Position numbers and translations under genes: made by a program. 64,000 nt of DNA from Adineta vaga. Its lineage: Eukaryota; Rotifera. Position 1 is the stretch's first letter; each line of letters starts with the position of its first letter. The stretch is from positions 16,058,001 through 16,122,000 of the forward strand of contig CP075493.1 of assembly GCA_021613535.1 (NCBI GenBank), read 5' to 3'. The notes under the pieces were generated by a model. That model did no database searches and was not told the DNA's origin. It worked only from the letters and a program-made list of their open reading frames with translations. Shown here piece after piece: positions 11,397 to 23,298 of the stretch.

Positions 11397-12010
11397 GCTG
11401 TATTTCCATTGCTCGTCGGCCAGTTCCTGTTAATCTTTTTCAAGCTCTAAGAGCTAAGATGGCTGATCAAACAGCCAATGAAAAGATGGAAATGGAAATG
11501 GAGAAAGAGTAAGTTTGCATCGGTTTTCGTGATACATATTGCTACAATTATGTCTTTATGTTGTCTCTGGGCTTGCTTTCGATTTTGCTCGATTAACAAC
11601 ACCAGATGATTTCCATCGATGAAGATGCTAGTAGTCATCAATTATCATCGGGAAATAAGTCATCATCATCAGGTGGTTTTTCAGTTCATGAAGCTAATGA
11701 TGACAAACCTATGTTGGAAGAAATAGAGTACGTCCATTTTTCGTTTGTGTTCATATATCTATATAAAAGGTGTATTTATTTTCCTAGAGAATCGATGGAC
11801 ATAGCTGCTGAACCATAGTCAATTGCGACGACATTCGAAGAAATTGATCTCGGTCATAACGTGTCAACAAATTCTACTATTCCTCATTTTCTACCTGATC
11901 GATACGATAAGGCCGATGATGACGAGGAGAGCTGGGACAGTGATGGTCTCGACGTATCAGGATGGTCAGATCTACCAGATCCTTATGAATCGTATGATTG
12001 GGAATGCTGA
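11397..12010 (+). pseudogene. Decayed acidic multi-exon ORF
   Basis: The exon-like segments have consensus splice sites. 11397-11508 (GQ-free, basic-to-acidic, MEMEMEKE) ends GA|GTAAGT. 11606-11727 (Ser-rich and acidic, SSGNKSSSSGG, DDKPMLEEIE) ends GA|GTACG. The segment from 11788 begins EESMDIAAEP and then stops. After a one-base shift an acidic frame resumes (TTFEEIDLGHN, DKADDDEESWDSDG, PDPYESYDWEC) and ends at 12010. A polyadenylation signal (AATAAA) lies at about 12315. The break suggests decay. It lies directly upstream of, and in the same orientation as, the Athena-like element, so it may be that element's accessory ORF. That link is inference. Confidence 0.45.
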
Positions 12011-12657
12011 TGAAAGCAATTGTGGCATTGTTGAGACATTTTTTCCTATTTCTTTTTGTTTGTACGTTGTATATTATCATCTTTTCCTAGTATATCGTTA
12101 TGTGAAAATAAACTTTTTTCCTAGTCGATCTTTGTTGTTGCTTTTCGTGTACGAATTTTTCACTGAGAGTCTTATACAAATGAGTAGAAGCAGTAGAACT
12201 AAGCGGTTGGAATCAGAAGTAAATGAATTATCAAGTTGAAACTCATTGTCTACATTTTCTATTGAACAAAAGAAGTATAATCGACAGCATATGTATTATA
12301 CATGTCATTTGTTCAATAAAAATGATATTCTTTCAAAAGATAGCTTGATAACTCATTGATTTGTTATTTCAATCGCTTTTTTTATCAAAAACTATTTGTG
12401 TGTTTTCTATGATAAATAGTGGACATAACTATTTGTCATATATATATATATATATATACTTTTTTTGTCCGAAAAAATCCAACCCTTTACTTCCACGTAG
12501 TGTCGGATGGAAACGTTAACATATACAGATTGTTAACGGCTAAAAAGGGCTATGGTGTTACTATATCGGTCATAACGATTGATATTGTTGTTGTTGTTGT
12601 TGATGAAACAGATGATACTTATTTGTATTTGTATACTGTAGATTAAATCTTCTATTG

Positions 12658-15170
12658 ATGATTATGGAATCTGCTGAAGATAATCAAACAGATAAGAAAG
12701 CACAGAAGAGGAATCATCGTGGAACTAGACGACAACAACGCTACAGAGCAAAAGCGAAACTTCTGCAACTATGTGAACTTGCTAGTGCACAAGCTCCAGA
12801 ACTTATGGCAGTACAAGAAGTGGTAGCAATAGTAGAAGAAGAAGAAGAAAAACAGATGAACAATGGCTTGCAAATGAATTTCTCATCGGTATGTATGTCT
12901 ATGTTTGAAAGATGTTATATTTCGAAGATAAAAACACAAAGAACATCATTTTGTATTGCAAGATGAGCAAAATAATGAAATGGAGAGACAAACAAGAAGA
13001 AGAAGAAGAGCAGCTAAACGTCGATCATCAAAAAAACATCATCTTGTTCGAGAGCAACAAAGTGATGTATATCTACCGGATTATTTGAATATTCCAGATC
13101 GAATATTCAAGAAAATGTTCATATCGGCATCCAAAAGTCTGCATGCTTCTGTTCCATACAATATGATTTATCGATGGTTAGACAATAGTTCTAATATGCG
13201 ACATATTCGTGAACATGCTCGTCTATTAGATAAACTATTGTTTCTACAATTACAACAAGCAATATGGACAGAATATTTTAACATTGGCAGTCTATCAGAT
13301 GGTGTACGGGCATCTGAAGTACAAGAGAAAATCAATCGGCGAATGAAAGATGAATCTATTACTAATATAGATCCATTAACTTTTGTTATTCAATATCGAC
13401 AAAATATTGAAGGCATTTGTTCGACTTGGACAACATAAATTAAATGGTGAATTCGAATGTAAAAAACGGCTATTACATTTCCATTATCAAGATCATCTCT
13501 TGACGAAAGTTTTCTTTGATTTGAAACCGACGAAAAGACAGGTATAGTTGCAGACACATTAGAGAGAGAGTTCTGTTGAGTATATATTTTCTTACAGATT
13601 CGATCGGCTACAAAGATTTGGTCTGCTACATTTAAACAACAGATTGCTGAAGAACAAATAATGATACTTAAACATCGTATATCTTCAAGAATATTACCGA
13701 AGATATTCGATGTATTAGATCATTCATTAGTTGATCTCAATAGAAATCTACAAGATCGCGTGATCGATAATGATATACGTGCGACCATAACAAGTCGCCG
13801 TAATAAAGTTATTGGTCAATTGAAAGCCGATATGATATCAATGGAGATTTCAATAGCCGAAGCAACAGCACGTGGTCATGCACAAAAAGTTAAACGAGAA
13901 AAAGAAGTATTGCTATCAAATCAATACTCGCATGATGGAGATGAAGCAATGATTAATAATATGATTAATACTATTCAGGCTCTTCAAGATAATATTATTA
14001 AACGAGCACAATATGTTACTGTCTGTAAAGTGTCTTTTTTCGACGAAACTCCGGCGATGCTGCTTATGGATTAGAAGGATGGCAACAGCATCGTCGGAGT
14101 ATAAAAATAAATCGACTTCCATCATCAGCTATTGTAGAAGTGGCCACGCTACTACAACAAGCACATTTGTTACTTTTGGCAGGAGGTCCAGAATATGTTC
14201 CAACGTGTCTAAGTTACTTTGCACTTCGTTCCACTAATGATATTATCCATCGTGAATATGAACGAATGTCAAAAGTAATTAAGGGATGTTTAACGGACAA
14301 TTGTATATCTGCATCAGATGAACGTGCAAAATGATTTCTTATTTCCTTAAAAAATCTCCTGACAGATTTGTGTACAACTAAAGATATTCAACAGAAATTA
14401 TATCGAACACGTCAAAAAATTGTTCTAAGACGAACAGACAAGATTAAGGTGTTTCATTTGGGTTCATTCAATGATTATGAACAGAAAGCAATACATTACA
14501 TGATGAAGACATGTGCTTATGAAGAAGTCCACAGTGGGAAGTGTCCATTAGCTGCTAATTTATCATCGGTGATGGACTTACTCAATAGATTATTGAAAAA
14601 TAATGCTATTAATATAAAACAATGGTCTGCAATGAAACCAAATAGAGATAAAGTGGAACTAGGTCATCTCTACTTCTTGCCTAAGCCTCATAAAGTAAGA
14701 TGATGTGTGAATGTATCTATTTTCGAATCGTTGATGTTTTCTTTTCAATGGTCATATTCTTAGATTGGTACACCATTGAGACCTATTATTTCTTCGATGA
14801 ATGGGCCGACGAATAAAATATCCCATTTCTTAGATCATCGTCTTTCGACATCAACTCAGTTTATTACATTTAATGTCAATGATCTATATACGATGACACC
14901 AAGAAATGGGTCATTGGAAGCATTAGGACGATTCTTAATTAAAACGTCGACAAAAGGCAAAATTGGTAATTTATTTATTGATACGATCTTAAAGCTAGTT
15001 CCTCTGGTATTAGATACAAATTATTTTGTCTATAATAATAAATATTATCGACAAATTAAAGGTGGTACAATGGGTTCGGCATTTACGATGACATTAGCCA
15101 ATGTCTACATGTTAGAGTGGGAACAACCATTAGTCGAATTGCAAGCACAACAAGGGGAGTTGTATGGAAG
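12658..15170 (+). pseudogene. Athena-like Penelope retroelement, intron-bearing, decayed
   Basis: The N-terminal part (12658 on) is Lys/Arg-rich (RNHRGTRRQQRYRAKAK) and then acidic. The frame is preserved across a small intron at about 12893-12962. A long helical region follows, broken by a frameshift near 13400-13430. An intron with GTATAG...TTACAG ends just before 13601. Another frameshift lies near 14020, and an in-frame TGA at 14332-14334. RT motifs begin at about 14650 (GHLYFLPKPHK). A clean 69-nt phase-0 intron (14695-14763) interrupts the conserved block K-P-H-K / I-G-T-P-L-R-P-I-I-S. RT continues with FNVNDLYTM and GGTMGSAFTM, ending at a consensus donor (GAAG|GTAAGC). The expected catalytic-palm remainder and thumb are absent because another repeat begins at about 15175. 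No GIY-YIG domain is present. Retained introns are a known oddity of Penelope-like elements. Confidence 0.8.
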
Positions 15171-15174
15171 GTAA

Positions 15175-15620
15175 GCATATGATGCGTTATAGCGATTGCC
15201 TGGAAATTGCATGTATTTCGGGTATCAGGTGAATTTCCGGAAATTCAAAAAATTCTATTCCAAATAGTTCTAATAGTCTAAGTAGCAATTTTAGACCTAA
15301 TCGAGAATTTCCCAATTTCCATCATGGAAATTATGTTCATTAGGGACTTTTGTTCGTGACTGCCATAATAGATATAATATTGTGCTCGTGGATATTTTGT
15401 TAAATATTCCACACATTGTATTAATTTTTGTCCAAGGTTTATATTCACAAAGTCGTTTCTAACGGACGAAAGACATAGGTTTAAAGTCAGATCAGCGTTG
15501 TCATAATTGCCGAGTGAGTCATGCCGATAGAAGACTGATATCATTCGACTTCCAATTTAAATAAATAATTAATTAATAGCGTCAATTGAAGATGAAATCG
15601 AAAATCATATGGTACGTGCG
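15175..15620. mobile_element. Diverged MITE copy (family of 37817-38284)
   Basis: Begins CATATGATGCGTTATAGCG and continues with CATGTATT.CGG and GAATTTCCGGAAATTCAAAAA, matching the reverse complement of the right part of the 37817-38284 element. It also carries the internal block CGAGAATTTCCCAATTTCCA (about 15299-15320). The left end falls within 5 nt of the splice donor of the Athena-like element, which it therefore interrupts. The right boundary is uncertain. Confidence 0.6.
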
Positions 15621-17877
15621 CACTAGTTGAACGGAAAATGTTGAGATCAAATTCATAATCACTAGGATACTTGATTTAGGTCAAAATATAAATTATTATC
15701 AAATACAAACATTGATTGTGGTCAGTTATCCGTCTGATGTATCATATGTAAAGGATTAAGTTTTTTCGATACTTATTCGATAGTTGCATGAAATACACAG
15801 ATGAATTATACATAGTTATAAACAATATCTCAGCGATATATAGTTGAAAGGAGAATATAAGTTCAAAATTCTGGTTATTTTCGTTTTCGAGAGAGTCAGG
15901 TATACAAAGAAACATTAAAATGAAGCTGACACTTGAGAGACACGGTGAAGGCGACTCTAATATATAGCAGATGCCTCAGTTCGATGATTATCTGATTTAA
16001 ATGTTATGATATTGAGTGCTTGAAGTACGAGAAGCTGGGCAGTGCAATATTTACGTGTCTGAAATGTCGAATATTCAAAGTTTGTATTTCGGTTTCACAG
16101 ATAACAATGCTTCTCTTTGTTTTATTACTATGATAAATATAAAAATGATATTTTGTAAATTAGAGATTATCCTCGTCTTTATCTATACGACTTCAACGAT
16201 CCATCACGAAAATACTGTTTTATTTTTCAAATACTTTTCTTCCACTATTCATGAAATAATGGATATCTATACTTTTCATATACTTTGGATAAGAATATAT
16301 TAAAAGATAGTTTGCTGCTAGATAATTACAAAGCTACCACCGGTCTGTTGTTACATTCATATTTGTGTACATTTTTTAATATGTTATTTGAATCTCATAG
16401 ATTATAAGGATCATCTGTATGTAACCATTATTCTTGCTATTGATGAGGTAGTGTACGAAATGGTCCTGATTATATTTGTTGAATTTGATAAATAACTACG
16501 TATTTTATGAAATTGTGTAGTTGATTCTTTGTATAACGTTGCTCTATAATTAATACTATTATCTGCCACTTATGCATCTAGTTGATCGTCAAAATTTCTT
16601 TCAATCTCATGTATGATCACAATACAAAACTATATTTATTCAATTCCTCATGAGTTTGTGAATTTTCTTAAATAATAGCTATCAAGTAGCGAACTGTTAC
16701 GTTAATATGCATTGATCTTCCTTATAATGCATTATAACGCATTATAATGCATTCAATACGATCAACAGCGATGATAGATGATGCACAAGAATTAAACAAA
16801 AATATTCGTTTATAGAAGATTTATCTATCTGTAATTCACAGATGAATCAACACGAGGCATGTAGATCCTAAGAAACAATATCGATTAAAGCTAACCAATG
16901 TTTTTTCTAAATCTCGATACTAGAATATCTAAATTAAGTAATGCAACATCCGCTCAATTTCTTATATATCAACATGAAAATAAATTTTAATTAAGTTTTT
17001 CTTTTCATTTGCGCCTTGAAGGTTATATTAGTCAAGAAGAATCAACATTTTCATTATAATCATAATCCACATTGACTTGACTCCTACGCTGACGCGTATC
17101 TTTCTATCAAAATGAGTCATATGCAGGTTAATGTTAAAAAAACTTTCGAAAAAAGATTATTTTAATCTAATTTATTTGTGCAGCACTTTAATGTTCAAAC
17201 ATGAATTTATCACGTATTTTTCGAAGTTCCATCAAGTAAGAAAAAAAGTAGTCAGGTACATAAAATAAATGATTACAAAATAATCACACCCATATATGAG
17301 AGAAAAATTAGAAAAAAACAAAAATAGAAGATACAATAAACAATAACTATTAGTTTCGTTATACAAATATTATCGATAATAAAGAAAAACAGTTAAAATA
17401 CGCCGGATTCACAGAAAAAGTTCTTCATAATTGGCACACACGTGTTATAAATCACACGAAATGAAAAACAAACATGTACAATCGTTTTAATAACAATAAA
17501 AAAAGGCAGACTACATATGTACATGATATCAATCAATAATAAATTCATTTTTTGTTGTCCTATGGTGAATAACGTTGTTTTGGTTTTCGATCACGTCTTA
17601 CAGCCATCGGTGGAGCTATATATGAAAGAGAAATTCTAAAGATTAATGAATGAAATAAAAATATTACTCACTGTTATTTTCTTGAATGATTGCCGATAGA
17701 TCAAGTACTATTCGTTCATTAAGAAAATCATTTTTTTGAATATAAACAGATAACATATTTGAAAATAACCATGTTTTGTGTTTGACATCAGCAGCAGTAA
17801 GTGTACGAGGAAATGTATCGGTCTTATTTTTTTTAATTTAATACATTATTTTTTCCTTCAATTTGAATGCAGTCATT
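15621..17877. other. Intergenic, no gene recognised
   Basis: Very AT-rich. A small palindromic stretch built from ATAATGCATTATAACGCATT lies near 16726-16752. No coherent coding exons are visible on either strand. Confidence 0.4.
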
Positions 17878-18020
17878 GACCTACCTGATGATCGATCCTT
17901 GGAAAAGGTCGAAATCGCGATCGTAGGGTTCTACTATATATAACACACCCACCAACACCCTCACCCTCACACCCACCCCCCCCCACCCCCCCCCCCACAC
18001 ACACACACACACACACACCA
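17878..18020. repeat. Conserved ~60-bp leader plus telomere-like/CA tract
   Basis: A leader starting ACCTACCTGATGA is followed by CCTTGGAAAAGG, CGAAA and GTAGGGTT, then CACACCCACC, CACCC, long C-runs and a (CA)n microsatellite (about 17942-18019). The same leader with its own CACACCCAC tract recurs at 20806-20897, so it is a repeat family rather than chance. Confidence 0.7.
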
Positions 18021-18180
18021 GTTTATTACGAATCGACGTCTTACACAATTTTGATAACAGCATAAAACGTTATCAAATAAGAAGAAGAAAAGAACAAAAT
18101 ATCCACGATAAACATTTTCCAAGTATATTTATACTTTTGCGTTTAGTAAAAGCATTACATTCTACTTAACCATCATTCTA

Positions 18181-20312
18181 ATGTCTCAAGTAACTATTTC
18201 TCCATCATTGGTAACAATTCCAGTCGAACTTGTATATCGAATTCTTGATCATATACGTCCACAACAGATCATGTTAAGTTTACGTGGTGTCTGTCAAAGA
18301 CTAAATGATATTACAGATACATATGCACCATATCGAGTAAAGTTTAATATCTTGAGGATATTATATATATATATATATTTCTAGCAAATCGATCATATTT
18401 TCCTAAAACCGGGAGAAATGAATCCTGATAAATTTGAACGATTAGCTAATGCTCTGAAATTCAATCGAGTAAATCATCAATTAGAACGAATCATTTCTAT
18501 TTTGTTTATCATCATGATGAATAGACAGTAACGAAGTTTGAATGCGTAGGTGATCATATCGGATGGAGAGGTGCTAAAATGTTAGCTGACGTATTAAAAG
18601 TTGAACGGGTATATTTTCATTAATAATATTACTGATAATTGAATTTCTATCTAGACAATATCTACTATTGAACTTCGACCTGATAGTATGGATACTGAAG
18701 GAGTAAGAGCATTGGGTAAATCGTTGAGATCCAATCAAGTATTGATAATCTTTGTATCATTCATATACCAATGATTGTTTACATTTGAAGGGTGTAACAA
18801 CGTTTAATCTCAGTATATGTGAAGCTGGCGGCCAAGGTGCTGACGCGTTTTTTCATGCCTTGAGGACTAATCGAGTACAGGCATTTTTTGTAAATTACAA
18901 TGATCATTTGTAACACATGGAAAGTTTGTAGACACTCCAAAAACTGGCTCTACGTCGTTATTCAATCGAATCATCTGCTGTTCGTAAGCTGCTTGCAGAC
19001 GCATTGAAAGTTAATAAGGTTCATTAAATTCTTTGCTGTGTATGATTAGAAAAGAACTAGCTTTTTAAAGACATTGAAAGAACTCGAGCTTGAAGTGAAT
19101 TTCTTACGTGCTGTTGGTACACGACAATTAGCAGAAGCATTAAAAGTGAATAAAGTATGTTGAAATTATTTATGTATTCTGAGTACATTAACTTTTCTTA
19201 GACGCTTACACGATTGAAATTTCACTATAATTTGATCGGTTCAGAAGGGTTTGAAGCCATAGCTGAAGCTTTGAAAGTTAACAGAGTATGTTCAAAGTTT
19301 TTATCAATAGAAACATGAATATTGATGACTGACATGATACTGTAGACATTACAAATTCTGACATTTCATAATGAAAGTTTCGTGGAAGAGGGTGCTCTTG
19401 CTTTTGCAGAAGCATTGAAAATCAATAATGTATGTTACAGATATCTACTCAACATTATGATCGATTTCATTTCTATAGACACTAACATCGATCAAAATTA
19501 GCTGGAGTGACACTGATATACAAGGTATCAAAGCATTAGCTGAAGCATTGAAATTGAATAGTGTATATCTTCTCATATGAAAATTTTGTTTCTCATTGGT
19601 AAATCTTTTAGGGATTGAAAAGTATAAATATAGAAAATTCAGGAGTCACTTCCGAAGGTTTTCGAGCTCTTGCAGAAGCATTGAAAATAAATCGAGTAAG
19701 TCATACATTATAGACGGGCTTAATGGTGATCCATTGTTGGATTATAGACAATAACACATGTTCACATTGAATCCAGCCATCTTGGTGTTGATGGTACACG
19801 TGCTTTCGCTGAAGCACTAGCTATCAATAATGTATAGTTCTAATATTTCCTAAAAATGATCAATACAACTGTACTTTATTCTAGACATTGACAGACTTAA
19901 CTCTTAAAAGTGATCGTATAGGTCCGGTGGGTGCTAAAGCGCTTGCCGAAGCATTGACAACGAATCAAGTAGTTTTTCGATTGAAATTTATTCTGATGAT
20001 TATATTTTATATGTGAATAGGGATTGACAACAATCGATCTCGGATACAATGAAATTGGTCCTGAAGGTGCTCAAAGTTTTGCACAAGCATTACAGATCAA
20101 TCAAGTAGATATTCTTGATGTAATAAAATTCAAAGTCATCCACATATTCTTCTTCATAGACATTAAAAAAAGTAACTTTATATTCAAACAAAATCGATGA
20201 AGAAGGTACTAAAGCTTTAAAAAGTGTTTCAAAAGTAAGATAGTTAAGGATTATTTTCTCAATACATTATTTTCATTGATAGGATGGTCTTGAACTCGGC
20301 TTCTATGGTTAA
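18181..20312 (+). CDS. F-box plus leucine-rich-repeat protein, ~450 aa, 16 exons
   Basis: Exon 1 (18181-18336) encodes an F-box-like domain (VTIPVELVYRILDHI, LRGVCQRLND). Exons 2-14 are each 84 nt where I measured them (for example 18385-18468, 18525-18608, 18655-18738, 18791-18874). They encode one 28-residue LRR of the ribonuclease-inhibitor/NLRC3 type, ending in A-E-A-L-K-x-N-x; all introns are phase 0 and roughly 50-60 nt. A 25-codon exon and a 9-codon exon close the frame at TAA 20310-20312. F-box proteins recruit substrates to SCF ubiquitin ligases through the LRR surface; that role is inferred from the architecture. Every splice junction tested keeps the frame, so the gene looks intact. 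Confidence 0.9.
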
Positions 20313-20541
20313 TCATCGCTTCAATAACAGTGACATGTCACATTTTAATTATCTTTTCAAATCTAAAGTTATCATTTCAATTATAAAAGGAATATATAAC
20401 TTTTCTTTTCTCGTTTCAAATTATAATTGTCAATAATCATTCCATATTTCATTCTACAATGATAACACAACTAATAAGATTTATCTTTATCGAAATTCAT
20501 GTTGAAATTTTGATATGTTGTTATTAATTAACAGAAGAGAA

Positions 20542-20613
20542 AATCAAATAGTTCAATTGGTAGAATAGCCGACCGGTTATCGGAAGATGTGGGTTCGAAT
20601 CCTGCTTTGCTTT
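20542..20613 (+). tRNA. tRNA-like sequence, possibly a pseudogene
   Basis: The 72 nt fold as a cloverleaf. Acceptor arm AATCAAA/TTTGCTT has 6 of 7 pairs. D-arm is GTTC-AATTGGTA-GAAT. The anticodon stem has 4 of 5 pairs around the loop CCGGTTA. The T-arm is GTGGG-TTCGAAT-CCTGC. An A-box-like and a good B-box-like (GGTTCGAATCC) promoter are present. Position 33 is C rather than U, and the anticodon would read GGT (Thr), unusual in eukaryotes. It may be a decayed tRNA or a tRNA-derived SINE head. Confidence 0.45.
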
Positions 20614-20750
20614 TATGATCTTTTTGGATAAGTTTTTCGTACTTATCTAAGCATATCGCTGTAGATATTTCAAATGGATCCGATTAGATTGTATCGTGGA
20701 CAAATGAGAAGATTTCTAATTAAAGCTTTCTTTTAATCCTATTTTCAAAC

Positions 20751-20789
20751 TCACCCTCACCCACACCCACACCCACACCCACAACCTCA
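20751..20789. repeat. Telomere-like C-rich tract
   Basis: Five CCCACA-type units (CTCACCCACACCCACACCC...) end in CAACCTCAAAA. This resembles the C-rich arm of the hairpin family without a matching G-rich arm. Confidence 0.75.
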
Positions 20790-20805
20790 AAATAATGCAG
20801 TGCTT

Positions 20806-20897
20806 AACCTACCTGAAGAGTTTGCCCTTGAGAAAGGACGAAACTATAGTTGTAGGATTTCTCTTCAATATAATAGTCACACCCACACCCACCCTCT
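20806..20897. repeat. Second copy of the ACCTACCTGA leader with telomere-like tail
   Basis: ACCTACCTGAAGA, CCCTTGAGAAAGG, CGAAA and GTAGGATT align with the 17878 copy in the same order and spacing. It then ends in CACACCCACACCCACCCTCT. Confidence 0.7.
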
Positions 20898-21049
20898 AGA
20901 TATTTTTTTAAGTAACCGGTTTCTCTGGTGACCAAAGATATACTGTTGCTTGAAATGAAACAAATTCGATACATGTCGTTTGATTTCAAACACTCACAGG
21001 CTGAAATCTAGTTTTTATTTTTAAATTTGCTGATGCAACATTACAATAA

Positions 21050-21610
21050 GGCTAATGCATGACACAAGTACATATATCTTCTTGGCTTTGATTTTTAGCA
21101 AGCGCAATTAAAGTACTTCCAATATTTTGACGATGATATTCAATATCTACACCTGTTTGTTCAATATAACGAATATAAGGAGATGATACTAATTGTTCCC
21201 ATCATTCATTTGCGATAACATTTTCATCAAGTATAAACTGATCAACTTCCGGATTCATATGGTGAATAAGATGGTCAATCGATGTGAATTATAAATAACC
21301 AGCTAATTTATTTTGCTTATCATCAATGATACAAATTAATAATGATGTTTACGAAGATAATAATAATTTTAAACTCTCAATCAATCAAGTATGAATAAGA
21401 AAAGCTTGACTTATATCAGAATCATTGGTATTTTCAAAAAATTTTATTATAGTTTTGACTGACAATTAATAACTAATTCACAAATACGATCAATTTGTTT
21501 ATGAGAAATATTAATAACACAACCAATAAAATTATTTTTTAATTCTTGTTTATAAACTAAAGCTCCTGTTGTACCATTTCCAAATAATATTGATAAAGAT
21601 AGAGATAGAT
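21050..21610 (-). pseudogene. GNAT-type acetyltransferase pseudogene
   Basis: Read on the minus strand, the fragments include FGNGTTGALVYKQELKNN, ICIIDDKQNKLAGYL, IDHLIHHMNPEVDQFI and RYIEQTGVDIEYHRQNIGS. The last resembles GNAT motif A, the acetyl-CoA-binding loop, followed by TLIALAKNQ. There is one frameshift near 21445, and stops at several places where the context suggests a tryptophan (after IHT, GYL and NE). The gene is clearly dead. The family call rests on the motif-A-like segment and is moderately secure. Confidence 0.55.
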
Positions 21611-22051
21611 GATCCATCGAATATTTTGCAAAGTAAAGGTATAAAAAAACGACATCTATTGTCGTTTATATCGCGTGTGTTCTGCACATCTCGAAAGAAA
21701 AATAATATTTACCTTGTTTTAACAATGATAACGGTAGACACCAACAAAAAAACGAAGCAATCATTGATTTAAGGATTTACACTTGCAGCCTGATATGGTC
21801 TATAAAAATATGATGTTGAATACAACTACTTTTTAACTAGTTTGTGTATTCAATTAATGTGACTTGGTAGTCTGTTTTTTAATGACACCTGTATGACTCA
21901 TTTGATACTGCTTTTATCACTGTCATCCTTTCATATACAAATATGTTCTGCCTAAATGACGATGTAGAAATAAAGAACAGCTTTAAATTTAAAAGGTGAC
22001 AAAAGCGCAGTTACTTTTCATTCTTTTAACAAACTAATAAAAGACGAAACT

Positions 22052-23298
22052 ATGTTATTCCAGTATTTTTTGTGCTTATTTATGTAAGTATTAAACACAA
22101 ATTTTACGTTCTAAGTATATTTTCTTTTACTTTTAGAGTATTCGCATCAACGAATGGTAAGTACTTGTTGATAAGATTTTAAGAAATATACAATTATTTA
22201 TTTTCAGGTCAACCTATTTATAAACAATCTAGTGATTGTAAGTAAACAAAATAAAGAAAACTCAAATAATTTGATGAAATAAAATTTCAGGTCCCGGGAA
22301 TTTTAAATGGACGACAGATGGAATAACAATTATGGGTAGTGGTTATGGTACAGGACCAGACCAATTCCAATTCCCTGAAGGTTTATTTCTTGAACCAAAA
22401 ACACAAATATTATATGTTACTGATGTCTCAAATAATCGCGTACAAAAAAGATATTTAAATGGTGAAATCAAAACTGCAGCTGGCCAAGCCAATTGTGCAG
22501 GTGGGTCAACACCAGATAAATTGAGTGGTCCGAGAGATGTTGTTGCAGATGAAAATGAAAATGTTTATGTTGTGGATGAGGGTAATCAACGAGTTCAGTT
22601 CTGGGAAAAAGATGCTAAAAGCGGGAAAATAGTTGCTGGTGACGGAACTCGAGGTTCATCATTAAGTGAATTTAGTTATCCATTTAGACTTACACTTGAT
22701 TCGAAGAAAAATATTTTCGTTTCTGATACACAAAATGAACGTGTATTGAATTGGTCATCAGTATATATTCCAAAAACATCTGCTGGTAAAATCGTAGCAG
22801 TAAGTTAAACTCTTATCTTTAGGAAATATCACCATAAAATCCTTTGTCGATGTTTAGGGTGGTCATGGTGCAGGTCTCAATCCATATCAATTGAATGGTC
22901 CGGTTGGTTTATATTTAGATGAACCAAATGATGACTTATATATAGCAAATGGAAATTCACATTCAGTAACACAATACAATATGGATAGTTATGGAGATAA
23001 AATAATAGTTGCTGGTATTCCCGGACGACCTGGTAATAGCGCAGCTCAACTCTGTAGTCCTGAAGGTTTAACTCGTGATAAATATGGTAATTTATATATT
23101 ACTGATTCTGGAAATCACAGAATCCAGATGTTTTGTCCAGGTGCTGTGTTCGGTATTACTATTGCGGGTACAGGAAAAATGGGCAATGCAAGTAACGAAT
23201 TAAATTTACCTCGTGCTGTGGCATTTGATTTCGACATGAATTTATATATTACAGATACATATAATTATCGCGTACAAAAATTTAATAGAATACAATAA
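22052..23298 (+). CDS. Secreted NHL-repeat protein, 343 aa, 5 exons
   Basis: Model: join 22052-22083, 22137-22156, 22208-22237, 22291-22799 and 22858-23298. All introns are GT-AG and short (50-60 nt), and the phases close exactly. The first three mini-exons encode a signal peptide (MLFQYFLCLFIVFASTNG) and a short mature N-terminus. The rest is a string of about six NHL repeats with the characteristic GP..V..D...N.YV.D..N.RVQ pattern (for example GPRDVVADENENVYVVDEGN and LYITDSGNHRIQMF). NHL repeats form a beta-propeller that binds proteins, RNA or peptides; in secreted forms an extracellular scaffold role is likely. Bdelloids have many such genes. Stop TAA is at 23296-23298. Confidence 0.9.

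Noticed and set aside
17881-18063. Minus-strand frame with Val/Gly repeats
   Set aside because: It is translated from the CACCC/CA microsatellite and has no real coding signal.
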